A DNA stretch of 13,974 bases from Baffinella frigidus (lineage: Eukaryota > Cryptophyceae > Cryptomonadales > Baffinellaceae). The notes under the pieces were generated by a model. That model was not told the origin of the DNA. It saw only the letters and a program-made list of their open reading frames with translations, and ran no database searches. Positions 6,755 through 13,974 of the stretch are shown here, piece after piece. The position numbers were made by a program, and so were the translations under genes. Each line of letters begins with the position of its first letter. The first letter of the stretch is position 1. The stretch is from the NCBI GenBank assembly GCA_026770585.1, contig MU646854.1, forward strand, positions 166,418 through 180,391. The letters are read 5' to 3'.

Positions 6755-7218
6755 CCTTGCTGCTGTCCTCAGACGCTGCATCTCTTTTGATGAGATGCTG
6801 ATCCTGCCGCATCTTCTCCTGCTCTCCCCCCGCTCTCCTCATTTAGGTCCTGTAGGTTCTTCGGGCTCCCAACATAGGCGGAACCCGGAACTTATCCTGC
6901 AGAAAGGCCATGTATCAAGAGGGAGGAGCATGGCTTTTCCATGCTCCTCCTGCTCTTCTCCTCATAGGGAGGAGCATGAGGTCTCCATGTTCCGCCTGCT
7001 CTCCTCAGAGACATTTAGGTCCTTTAGGTTCTTCGAGCTCCCACCATGGGCGGACACCGGAACTTGTTCTGTAGAAAGGCCATGCTTCCGTTCGGATCAC
7101 ATCAAGCCCCCCTGTACAGAGGATCGCGGCAGAACCGGCTCTCCTCATAGGGAGGAGCATGAGGTCGCCATGTTCCGCCTGCTCTCCTCAGAGAGGGAGC
7201 CCTCGCTCGAGCTCACCC

Positions 7219-7339
7219 TACAGGGGTACCTCGCTCATAAGAAACGCCTATCCCCCTAGGATCACCATAGGGCCCTAGGCATAGGCCTACTGTAGGGTCC
7301 TAGGGGGGGGGGGGTTCTTATGAGCGAGGTACCCCTGTA
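7219..7339. mobile_element. MITE family A, full copy
   Basis: 121 bp, same terminal repeats. The central part is in the opposite orientation to the 6268 and 6636 copies (ggcataggcctactgtaggg rather than ccctacagtaggcctatgcc). Copies thus sit in both orientations. Confidence 0.5.
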
Positions 7340-7404
7340 GGTTCTCCATGCTCTCGAGAGGGGGCTCGAGCAAAAACATAAGGAAGAGATCGATGGGCTC
7401 TGGT

Positions 7405-7613
7405 CTCATGCATGCCTGTCAAACGTCGACCCACCAACCCTCACGGCTTGGGCAAATCGACGATTTTCGATTTCCCGGTTTCAAGGGGAATTGGAGCCGT
7501 TGAAGTCGGATTCCGTCTTCAACCCCCTTGAAATCCCGAATCGAAAGTCGTCGATTTGCCCAAGCCGTGAGGGTTGGCGGAAGAAGCTCGACGTTTGCAT
7601 GAATGCATGCGAG
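7405..7613. mobile_element. Foldback element of about 200 bp with a 30-bp perfect core
   Basis: The core arms 7434-7463 and 7548-7577 are exact reverse complements. Weaker pairing extends outward to catgcatgc/gcatgaatgcatgc and inward to tttcaagggg/ccccttgaaat. The centre holds a smaller gttgaag/cttcaac stem. A partial direct copy of the left end (gggcgatctcat...cctgtc..acgtcga...ccctcacgg) follows at about 7628-7677. No protein-coding capacity is credible. Confidence 0.5.
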
Positions 7614-7677
7614 GGAGGGACGTCGGTGGGCGATCTCATACAGGCCTGTCCCACGTCGAAGGAGCTCCCTCACGGTG

Positions 7678-7851
7678 GTAGTACACCTTCGCGGGTGGGT
7701 GGGGGGGAGGTTAGGGTTTATGTTTGGATGCCAATTCGATGCCTCCCTCCCGAGGGGAGGGGGGGGGGGGGTTACAGGAGGAAATATGGATGCTCACTTC
7801 GCGTTCTTAGTGTCCGACTGCCGATCGGACGGGGCATCTAAGCTAGTCGTA
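7678..7851. other. Non-coding stretch with G-rich runs
   Basis: Contains G-rich tracts near 7696-7710 and 7754-7771 and nothing that I recognise. Open frames on the + strand here are driven by the foldback and the G-runs. Confidence 0.5.
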
Positions 7852-8020
7852 AAACTTCGAACTTTGAGGTGGGTTTAGCTACGGAATTTCCTACTGTAGG
7901 AAGTAGACAATTCCGTAGGGCCATAGGACTAATTGGTTTTTAGTCCTATGGCCCTACGGAATTGTCTACTTCCTACAGTAGGAAATTCCGTAGCTAAACC
8001 CACCTCAAAGTTCGAAGTTT
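7852..8020. mobile_element. Perfect 81-bp inverted repeat with 7-nt loop
   Basis: Arms 7852-7932 and 7940-8020 are exact reverse complements with no mismatch; the loop is ttggttt. Inside each arm are smaller palindromes (cctactgtagg) and the words ctacggaatt, gtagggccatagg shared with other palindromes here. Perfect identity of the arms means either a recent origin or ongoing correction of one arm by the other. No target duplication is obvious. Confidence 0.5.
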
Positions 8021-8470
8021 CCCTATGAAAGCGAGACCAAGACGGAATGCAGGGGAGGTGTCAAATCAAGGAGACGCGTCGGGGAATGAAGGAGACATGT
8101 CGGTGCAGGACACGGCAGGAGTCAAGGTAGAAACGGAGGAGGGACCTTCTTGCGGGTCCAAGACCACCCAGGCTTGTTGGGGAGTGTATTTCAAAAGTTA
8201 TATAAAATATTTCAGAAGTCAATTTTTCATACGAAAATGGCTCAAATGCCAGCCAATGGCTCAAACGCCAGCCACGAAATACCCCCACGAAGGATCCTGC
8301 GTGGAGTCGGATAGGATATCCGTAGAACCAGCCTATGTCCCTACGGTGTCGCCTACCTTAGGGTCCTGTGGAGTGTTCACACATGGGGGGATTCACGGAA
8401 TCCCTTCGTGGCCAGCTGTGTGGGGAGGCCGACCTTCTTTGCATTTCTCGACCATTTTGTGATCCAGCCA
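8021..8470. other. Unassigned sequence
   Basis: A + strand open frame (8025-8462) starts ARPRRNAGEVSNQGD and is low-complexity, hydrophilic for its first 45 residues, without a promoter or convincing splice context. Two tandem copies of ctcaaatgccagcca/ctcaaacgccagcca lie near 8241-8275. No gene is called. Confidence 0.5.
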
Positions 8471-8480
8471 GCCGGCAAAC

Positions 8481-8650
8481 CTTGCGCTGCAGTTGCAACC
8501 TCTTGCGCAATCTGCATTGGATCATACGGTACGATTCAATTATAAGGTGTTCACAGAAGGCAAACATGGACCTTTTGTAACGTGAACCGGGCTTGCGGGG
8601 CAGCTTCAACCTTGTGCTTTTGCGCCTTCAGCCTCAACCCTCGCCTCAAC
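8481..8650 (-). other. Possible 3' exons of the OTU-like gene, in two similar copies
   Basis: On the - strand, 8650-8611 could encode VEARVEAEGAKAQ after a CACCAG acceptor with a GTTGAA donor. Segment 8511-8481 could encode IAQEVATAAQ after AATGCAG with GTTTGC. Both follow the charged helical style of the previous exon. They resemble each other as diverged duplicates, so perhaps only one or neither is used. Their phases do not join to each other. Confidence 0.5.
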
Positions 8651-8837
8651 CTGGTGCATTCGATCAAAAGTACCTCCTATCAACGTCAAAGCCGACGGAT
8701 GCGGCTTGCTGAATCGACCAATGCGGAGTTTCACCGGGCTCACCACAAATATAGAGCCCAGATCTAGCCAGCAAGAGCTGAGTGTTCAAAACATCTGCAC
8801 CTGCTCGACTCATCAAGCTCGGCATCTCGGTTCTCAC

Positions 8838-11800
8838 CTCTTGGGTTTGCTCTCTCGAGTTTCGTTTGACGTTCTGTTTCACTTCTTCGATTCGCTGCTT
8901 TTTGAGTGCTTTCTCCTCCTCCGATTGGTCGTACTCCTGCGATTGTGCAGTGGTTAGAAACTCAAACTCGCAGCAAATCCTCGACGGGGCAAGCGCGTGA
9001 AAGATGTTGAGCACCCACCTCAAAGATGGTCCATCTAGACACGTCATGAAGGGTATGGGTCGGAAATTGCCACTTCCAACCCTCGATTCGTGCAACAGAG
9101 TCATACTCTGGTGTACACTTTGGTGTACATTAAGGCTGGAGACTTTGGTATACATTAAGGCTGGAGATAAAAAAATCACGGTTATGGAAGGACAATGTGC
9201 ACAATCCAAGCCTGAGTATTATACACCACAATTTTTTCCCCTCAGAAATACTCGTCCAGATGAAATCACGGGTCGCAAGCAAGGATGACTGCGGAGCGTA
9301 CCCACGCAGGTGATTCCGGAGCGATCGCCACCCTGGGCCACATGGGCACGAAGTGAGACGCCGCGATCGAGGAGTCCTTCTTGATCTTCACGAGCGCCAC
9401 GCGAGGAAACCTGCGACGACTCACCGAAAGACTGTCACCATCTGGCGTCTGATTTGGCCGGAAGGGCACGGGTCGGATTTAATGTGGAAACACTTTTAAT
9501 TTAAAAAACAGGATTTCGATGAAAGTTACTACACATTTGCTTTCATATTACTAGTAAAAGTCGTTCTGTGTAGTAAATTTCACTACGGAAGTTTTTTAAA
9601 TTAAAAGTGTTTCCATAGGAGATTAAGGCACGGTCGCTGACCGATGCCAACCACTTATCTCCCTCTATCTCTCTATCGTTCTCGCCCCCCCCCCCCCTTC
9701 TCTCTCACACACACACTCTCTCTCTCCCGTACCCCCATAATTCACAGGGTGATTCAGTCGCGACTGCTGGCTGGCGAAATGCAGCACCGGGAAAGATATC
9801 TTCACCCGGCCTTACATTACATGCCAGGTCAGAAGTGGCATTTTCAGAGACACGTCAGGTTTTACTTGTATACTATTTTTTTTCAGGCTGGAGAAATGCA
9901 CGGACGTGAAAAGGACGATGAGCTGCATCTCATCGGGTCACTCACACCCATTCGGTACCAAAAAACGAAACGTCGCGTGCTGAAATTTCCTCTTGGGATC
10001 TGGCGTGGACAGGGACTTCTAACCAACGGCTGCTTCTCCGCCAGCAGTACATCTCAAAAACGGAACGGTTCAAACGGCGATTGGCGTTGTTGGTTGTGAG
10101 AGGGAGGGCCACCTCTCCTCCGACCGTCTTCCGCTCGCAGAACGCCGTCTCAACCGGAAACTTCCAGGGGGCCCCAGACAACTCCTCGCCGTCCTGGATG
10201 TAGAGGTAGACGCTCACGTTGTAGAATCTGTCAGGGTGACGGGTTAGCTTCAGGGTAGTTGAGACCACGGTTTTGACGACGGTAGGACCGTTCTGGCGCT
10301 CCTACGAGAAACCAGGGAGGGGTGCGTTACCGGAAGGATTCGTACCAGGAACATCTCTAAACCCCCGACCCTAACACTCCACACCGTAAACTCTACACCC
10401 TGAATGAGTGACCGGACGGATTCGTACCAGGAAAATCTCTAGTCAGTCAACTGTCGTGGGAGCCTCTGCGAAGTGAGACGATCAAAAGAGAGATTGATAA
10501 TTTATTGCCAAACAACGAGCGTCAGCGCCGCACATGCTGCGCATTGTGCCACTTACTGTACCCCGTGTCGGCCGCTGATACGAGCATTTTCCGGATGGAT
10601 TCTAACTCCACCTCCTACGGACGATCGAAACCTTCAGTGAGTTAGCGTGGAACCTTTCAGTGAGTGTCTCTGGGGATATTACCCCATGTAGGATAACCGG
10701 AGTGACTTTACACAGGTCACGTCCACACAGTCACGTCCACTATAAGGAGCTATAAGCTCACTACACGTGCGGCCTCCTCCTTCTCTCAGTGATGCCTAAT
10801 TCGCACAGTGTCTCTAGCGCTGTTGCGCTCTGCCTGGACCCAGCTGCTCATCTCATCAGCCTCTTGCACGCGGCGACGGCGACGCATGCTTCATTTCTTT
10901 GCATCGTTCTAGAAATCTAGGGCATACGAGTGCTACTGCAGAAATTCCGACGAGAATCTCAAGTTCGCAGGTCGACCAATCAAATCCCACCAAGTATTTA
11001 CGTTAAATGCTCGGGGACAGGATATTACGGGTAGTGTTTGTGGAAATTCCAGTGCGTTTCACCCAATTTCCACAACACCTAGCCGTGTTGACCAGTCCCC
11101 GAGAATTTAAATCAAATGCAGATAATTTCAAATAAATATTTGGATTAAATGGGAAGAAATCGGGTACCGCGCGAATGCGTCGATGAAAGCGACGTCTCCC
11201 CACGTGCAATCGATCTTCACTTTTTCCGCCCACGCCTGGATGTCCTCGCCCATTACCTGTTCCGAATGGGAATTTAAAATAAATGGGCATTTAAATTAAA
11301 TTCGCAGAGTGTTCAAATGCGGCACATTGCGCATCCTCCCCAAATTCGTTGCAAAGATGGTCCATGATGCGTGTGACCATGCGTTCTTGTTGACCGATGC
11401 ATCAACCATCATTCACAAAAAAACTGGACGGTTGGAGAATTCACAAGGCACAGGCGAATACCGTACAGGATGTGAGTCCTGTTGACCACACAGAGCGCTA
11501 CGTGGAGGTATTTCATGCTCGTTCTTGGAGCCATTTCCTCGTTCTTGGAGCCGTTTTCTTCCAAAATTTGACTTTTGAATACCATTTTCCCTCGAAAAAT
11601 TGACTTTTGAATACCCCCTCCTCCAGCCCTGCGTGGATACTGGGAGCTTCTCCTGACACTGATCTCATACGAAAACACTTATACTTCATCAACTGAATTT
11701 CAAACAAAATTACTACACGTCTGCTTATATGTTACTATTAAAGATCGTTTTGTGTAGTAAATTTCATTCAGATTACAAATTGCAAGTGTTTGCGTATGAG

Positions 11801-13122
11801 ATCCTGCCAGGTCCAGTCACTGTCCTGGTACAAACCCTACCCGGTTCAGTCAACCACCGTGGGAGCCTGAGGATCGATGCTCGAAACAAATCAGGGCCAC
11901 TCGGCGGAGAAGTTCCAGCGTCCGCCTACGGATGGTGGGAGCTCGTGGGATGGTGGGAGCTCGAAAACCCTCCAGGAGTTGAAGGGGCGCAAACCCGCAC
12001 GAAGCGATCGGCGGCGTCCTGCGACCCGAGGCACATCGCCATGGCCTGCTGCGTCAGCGCCGCCCGCAACTTCCCCGCGAGGTTCACCTGCTCGGGCTCG
12101 CGCCTGCCCTTGTACCCGAGACACTGCACGAGCGTGCGGAAGAGGGCGTTCCCGTCCGCTGGCACGCTCCCGAGGCCCCAGCCCCGCGGGGACCCGTCTA
12201 CCTCCGGGATCTCGTCGAGCGGAGGTTCATTCTTGATGGCGTGTTGCGCTTTCTGGGTGCGCTCGTGAAGATCCTTCACCTGTGCACGGACACATCAGAA
12301 AACCATATATCAGCACGTCGGATATCAGCACACGAAGCACACTGTGCATCGTCTACTCTAATAGGGTAACGTCCTGAAAACCGGGTAGTTAGGCCTACGG
12401 TAGTGCCTACGGTAGGCCGTAGGGCCCCTAGGACCTAGTGTTTCATAGGACCCCCCCTGGGGCCCTACGGCCTACCGTTGGCAATACCATAGGCTTAACT
12501 ACCCGGTTTTCAGGACGTTAACCTATAAAAGTGCCGCAGCTGAGACTCGCGCGACAGTCGAACACTCAGAGATGGTCCTGGTGAGAATTATGCCTGGTTG
12601 CGTTGTTTTCCTTGTATACAACCGGCTCGGAGTCAAGCGCGGTGGGTGTCTCTCACAGATGCTGCAAATCCAGAAGAGCCTCCATTCAGAAGCTGCTCCG
12701 AGTTTGGGGGTGCGCAGTCCGGAGCAATGGGAGAGCGAGAGAGAGAGAGAGAGCGTGTGTGTGTGTGAGAGAGAGAGATGGTGAGAGAGAGGAAGGGAAA
12801 GAGAGAGCGAGAAAAATCGAGGCAGCGAGAAGAGAGAGAGAGAGAGAGAGAGCGAGAGAGCGAGAAGAGAGAGCGAGAGGGAGAGGGAGATATAAAGAGA
12901 GAGAGCGAGAGAGAGATAGAGAAAGACCTGGTCTTCCGTAGGCGCGAAAGCATTTCGGACGGTGGACCGACTGACGGAGGTAGGCTTGCAGATGCGCTGC
13001 GGTACGTCACCCTGCCAGAACGTCCAACGTTAGAGCATCACTCCCTCTTAGAGCAGCCCTCTGTCAGTCGGTCTACCGTCAGAAATGCTTTCGCGCCTAC
13101 GGAAGACCAAGGACAAGAAGAA

Positions 13123-13167
<45 letters not shown>

Positions 13168-13824
13168 GCTGGCTCGCTGGCTCGATTTTTCTCGGCTTGC
13201 AGATGCGCTGCGGTATGACGCCCTGCCAGAAAGTCCAACGTTAGAGCAGCACTAATTTCCACGCAGATCAGTACACCATGTACAACAAAGGGCTTTGCAA
13301 CCCTTGTAAAATTCTGGCTGCAGACATTAGTATCAGAGTCGCGTGCAAATGATTGCCTCACCAACGTTGGCTTTCGACATGACACTGTGAATCCGGAGAT
13401 TTTGTAAAAGTCAACAACCCCACAAATCTGTCAACATTAGAAACGAGATACCACTCGAGGCTAGAAATGTGACTATTTCAAAACAGCGACTCCTTGACAA
13501 GTGAAAAAAAAAAAGCGGTGCAGTAATTTTCACAGGAAAATGGGCGTTTGGTCACGTATCTAGGGGAATTCCCCTAGATACGTGACCAAGCCTGCCCGTG
13601 ACTGGTACTAAATTTAACAACCCCACGTTTGAAACAGTCCCATTTCTAGCCTCGAGTAGTACATGTTACGTGTAGTTCAGTTTTCGATTTTCGCCTTGAG
13701 TTGACTAATACAAAAACGTGCGGCACTGGCAGTGCATTACCTGACAGAGCTGGGTGATGCGCGAGTGTAGGTTCCGGGATTTGATCGTGTCGAGAATCCA
13801 GGTCTTGCTCTTCTTCTTCTTGTC
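8838..13824 (-). CDS. OTU-like cysteine protease fold protein with a substituted nucleophile, partial
   Basis: Exons, in transcript order: 13824-13741, 12279-12001, 11256-11168, 9410-9302, 8936-8838; joined in phase they give exactly 220 codons. Residues 1-28 are basic and helical (DKKKKSKTWILDTI...), and 29-65 are charged linker. The OTU domain (Pfam PF02338 type) starts at SVPADGNALFRTLVQCLGY, continues through QVNLAGKLRAALTQQA and DAADRFVMGEDIQAW, reaches TWGDVAFIDAFAR, and ends at VALVKIKKDSSIAASHFVPM. In active OTU enzymes the first motif is DGNCLF, with cysteine attacking ubiquitin isopeptide bonds. Here position 73 is Ala (codon at 12147-12145), while the Asp (70) and the C-terminal His (170) are present. 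A charged coiled-coil-like tail (EYDQSEEEKALKKQRIEEVKQ) follows. Both ends are open: the start lies upstream of 13824 or beyond the window, and the 3' end is unresolved below 8838. OTU assignment is fairly secure from motif order; activity is doubtful. Confidence 0.5.
9118..9167. repeat. 25-bp tandem duplication
   Basis: Two consecutive units, 9118-9142 and 9143-9167, differ at one base (ctttggtgtacatt / ctttggtatacatt, then aaggctggaga). It lies in the intron between the OTU-gene exons C and D. A shorter ctctggtgtaca precedes them. Confidence 0.5.
9485..9614. mobile_element. MITE family C, copy 1, with 25-bp perfect terminal repeats
   Basis: Terminal arms 9485-9509 and 9590-9614 are exact reverse complements (tggaaacacttttaattt...). 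An inner pair, ttactacaca/tgtgtagtaa, forms a second stem. The interior is related to the element at 11661-11803. It lies inside an intron of the OTU-like gene. Confidence 0.5.
9615..10125. other. Intron sequence with pyrimidine tracts and a degenerate duplication
   Basis: CT-rich and poly-C tracts occur at about 9660-9730. The words ggctggcgaaatgcagcaccgggaaag (about 9769-9795) and ggctggagaaatgcacggacgtgaaaag (about 9887-9914) are a diverged direct repeat. No exon was recognised. Confidence 0.5.
10131..10309 (-). other. Exon-like open segment inside the OTU-gene intron
   Basis: After a CTCGTAG acceptor the - strand reads ERQNGPTVVKTVVSTTLKLT, then RHPDRFYNVSVYLYIQDGEE and SGAPWKFPVETAFCER, and can end at GGAGAG with a GTGGCC donor. 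It is phase 0 on both sides. The alternating hydrophobic pattern looks like beta strands. It cannot be spliced between the 11168 exon (which ends in phase 2) and the 9410 exon without breaking frame. It is therefore an alternative exon, part of another gene, or a relic. No family is recognised. Confidence 0.5.
10330..10441. repeat. Direct repeat of 31 bp around telomere-like words
   Basis: accgga-ggattcgtaccagg followed by aa-atctcta occurs near 10330-10360 and 10411-10441. The intervening 50 bp hold degenerate heptamer words (aaacccccgacccta, ccgtaaactctacaccctgaa), one of few such traces in the right half of the window. Confidence 0.5.
10442..11009. other. Unassigned intron or intergenic sequence
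   Basis: No coding segment was recognised on either strand. Minor features are a tandem gtcacgtccac pair near 10717-10740 and tataaggagctataagc at about 10741-10757. Confidence 0.5.
11010..11103. repeat. 94-bp foldback with 39-bp imperfect arms
   Basis: Arms 11010-11048 (ctcggggac...tgtggaaatt) and 11065-11103 (aatttccaca...gtccccgag) pair with several mismatches, best at both ends. It lies just 3' of the 11256-11168 exon, in the intron of the OTU-like gene. Confidence 0.5.
11284..11660. repeat. Intron segment with two short tandem duplications
   Basis: ctcgttcttggagcc occurs at 11518-11532 and 11538-11552. A 20-bp word ending ttgacttttgaatacc occurs near 11566-11583 and 11599-11616. Otherwise non-repetitive, with no exon recognised on either strand. 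Confidence 0.5.
11661..11803. mobile_element. MITE family C, copy 2
   Basis: Terminal arms gatctcatacgaaaacactt and aagtgtttgcgtatgagatc pair with one mismatch. The interior (aaaattactacacgtctgcttata...cgttttgtgtagtaaatttcatt) parallels the 9485-9614 element almost word for word. The two copies differ outside the acactt core, so the ends have diverged or were rebuilt. Intronic in the OTU-like gene. Confidence 0.5.
12372..12522. mobile_element. Palindromic element family B, copy 2 (well preserved)
   Basis: About 150 bp. Outer arms taacgtcctgaaaaccgggt/acccggttttcaggacgtta are exact reverse complements. Inner arms cctacggtaggccgtagggccc/gggccctacggcctaccgt also pair. It lies in the intron upstream of the OTU-domain exon. 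The matching but worn copy is at 5465-5575. Confidence 0.5.
12524..12710 (+). promoter_or_regulatory. Weak candidate for a + strand transcription start and short first exons
   Basis: CTATAAAAG at 12524-12532 resembles a TATA box. It is followed by ATGGTCCTG at 12572 with a GTGAGA donor, and by a TCTCACAG acceptor at 12658 leading into ATGCTGCAAATCCAGAAGAGC. The arrangement is tidy. However, the frame runs into GA microsatellite, and the region is inside an intron of the opposite-strand gene. Chance is likely. Confidence 0.5.
12728..12929. repeat. GA-rich microsatellite
   Basis: Imperfect (GA)n with GAGC and GT interruptions. Part of it (12808-12860, including cgagaaaaatcgagg) is the left arm of a larger inverted structure whose right arm is the CT tract at 13124-13194. 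The Arg/Glu-rich and Ser/Leu-rich open frames across it are repeat artefacts. Confidence 0.5.
12808..13194. repeat. Nested inverted repeat with GA/CT outer arms
   Basis: Outer arms: cgagaaaaatcgagg-cagcgagaagag at 12808-12834 pairs with cttctcgctggctcg...ctcgatttttctcg ending at 13194, with GA and CT tracts in between. Inner arms: 12930-12980 and 13058-13108, 51 bp with about four mismatches. The structure sits in the long intron of the OTU-like gene. Confidence 0.5.
12983..13253. repeat. 60-bp direct repeat at the edge of the nested inverted repeat
   Basis: ggcttgcagatgcgctgcgg...ccaacgttagagcancact occurs at 12983-13042 and again at 13194-13253 with only a few differences. The first copy is the loop of the inverted repeat; the second lies immediately outside the right arm. 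Confidence 0.5.
13451..13660. mobile_element. 210-bp foldback enclosing a 42-bp perfect palindrome
   Basis: Outer arms 13451-13483 (actcgaggctagaaatg...tttcaaa) and 13628-13660 pair with few mismatches. Nested inside, 13548-13589 is a perfect 21+21 palindrome (ttggtcacgtatctagggga and complement, centred on GAATTC). The inner palindrome shares its TTGGTCACGT end with the 3834-3870 hairpin, so it may be a separate small element inserted in a larger one. Confidence 0.5.
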
Positions 13825-13880
13825 CTTGGCGATTGTGAGGAGGAGGGAGTCGGAGAGAGAGAGAGAGAGAGTGATCGCTG

Positions 13881-13974
<94 letters not shown>
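13825..13974. repeat. GA microsatellite at the window edge, forming the pyrimidine tract of an intron
   Basis: (GA)n on this strand reads (CT)n on the - strand and ends about 20 bp before the ccaag/gacaag acceptor of the first visible OTU-gene exon. It could serve as an extended polypyrimidine tract. The open reading on the - strand through ccgactccctcctcctcaca makes the exon boundary uncertain. Confidence 0.5.

Larger units (their letters stand above)
6152..7200. repeat. Mosaic of short repeated modules around MITEs
   Basis: Three module types recur. Module one (ccacataggcgga-accggaactt-ttctg...ggcc) appears near 6170, 6873 and 7040. Module two (tcctcatagggaggagcatg...ccgcctgctctcctcagag) appears at 6957-7012 and 7139-7195. 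Module three (ccttgctgctgtcctc-gacgctgcatctctt) appears at 6537-6570 and 6755-6788, and pairs with an inverted ggacagcag at 6520. No gene is supported; open frames here span module boundaries. Confidence 0.5.

Noticed and set aside
6154-7259. Two + strand open frames of 167 and 180 codons
   Set aside because: They pass through several MITE copies and shuffled modules and have no start context, splice context or family similarity of their own.
8025-8462. A 145-codon + strand gene
   Set aside because: The first 45 codons look hydrophilic and could be coding, but the remainder does not, and there is no supporting promoter, splice or family evidence.
8664-9209. The whole 181-codon minus-strand frame as a single protein
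   Set aside because: Only 8936-8838 has clear splice sites and joins in phase to the OTU exons; the rest runs through intron, including the 25-bp tandem repeat.
11003-11290. The 95-codon minus frame starting MPIYFKFPFG
   Set aside because: It overlaps the real exon (11256-11168) in a different frame; the exon frame VMGEDIQAWAEKVKID matches the OTU domain and joins in phase.
12603-13218. Arg/Glu-rich + frames and Ser/Leu-rich - frames
   Set aside because: These are GA/CT microsatellite translations.

Overview
The window is eukaryotic nuclear DNA, most likely from an alga. It has spliced genes with GT-AG and some GC-AG introns, abundant plant/alga-type telomere-like heptamers (CCCTAAA and variants), and many palindromic miniature elements. 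The miniature-element family at 5230-7339, read through in frame, gives peptides (RGTSLIRN..., FLMSEVPLY) that I remember seeing in predicted proteins of unicellular algae, possibly cryptophytes. That is memory, not a search result, so no species is assigned. There are no rRNA or tRNA genes, CRISPR arrays or bacterial operons.

Layout. (1) Positions 1-5219, + strand: the 3' part of a multi-exon gene. At least 13 short exons can be recovered by joining open segments across AG acceptors and GT/GC donors. With one exception near 572-695 the phases agree, giving about 280 residues and a TAA at 5217. I do not recognise the protein. Its introns are almost entirely degenerate 7-bp telomere-like repeats, and several exons are followed by decaying copies of themselves. 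(2) Positions 5220-about 8480: a gene-poor block of foldback elements. It holds seven copies or half-copies of a roughly 120-bp palindromic MITE, a second palindrome family, a 7405-7613 foldback, a perfect 81-bp inverted repeat at 7852-8020, and shuffled repeat modules. (3) Positions 8838-13824, - strand: a second spliced gene, convergent with the first. Five exons join in perfect phase into 220 residues with an OTU-type cysteine protease fold signature, but the catalytic cysteine position reads alanine (DGNALF). Its introns also carry MITEs, nested inverted repeats and GA/CT microsatellites.

The two genes show no functional link. The main interest is genome architecture: introns made of telomere-like heptamers, serial exon duplication inside a gene, exon copies that run straight into heptamer repeats, and several unrelated-looking foldback families that share short GGCCCTA/CCTAGG/CTACGGTAGG words. 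The OTU-like gene with a substituted nucleophile is the main protein-level observation.

[Form note: the answer gave no feature confidence values; 0.5 is a uniform placeholder required by the schema, not an estimate.]
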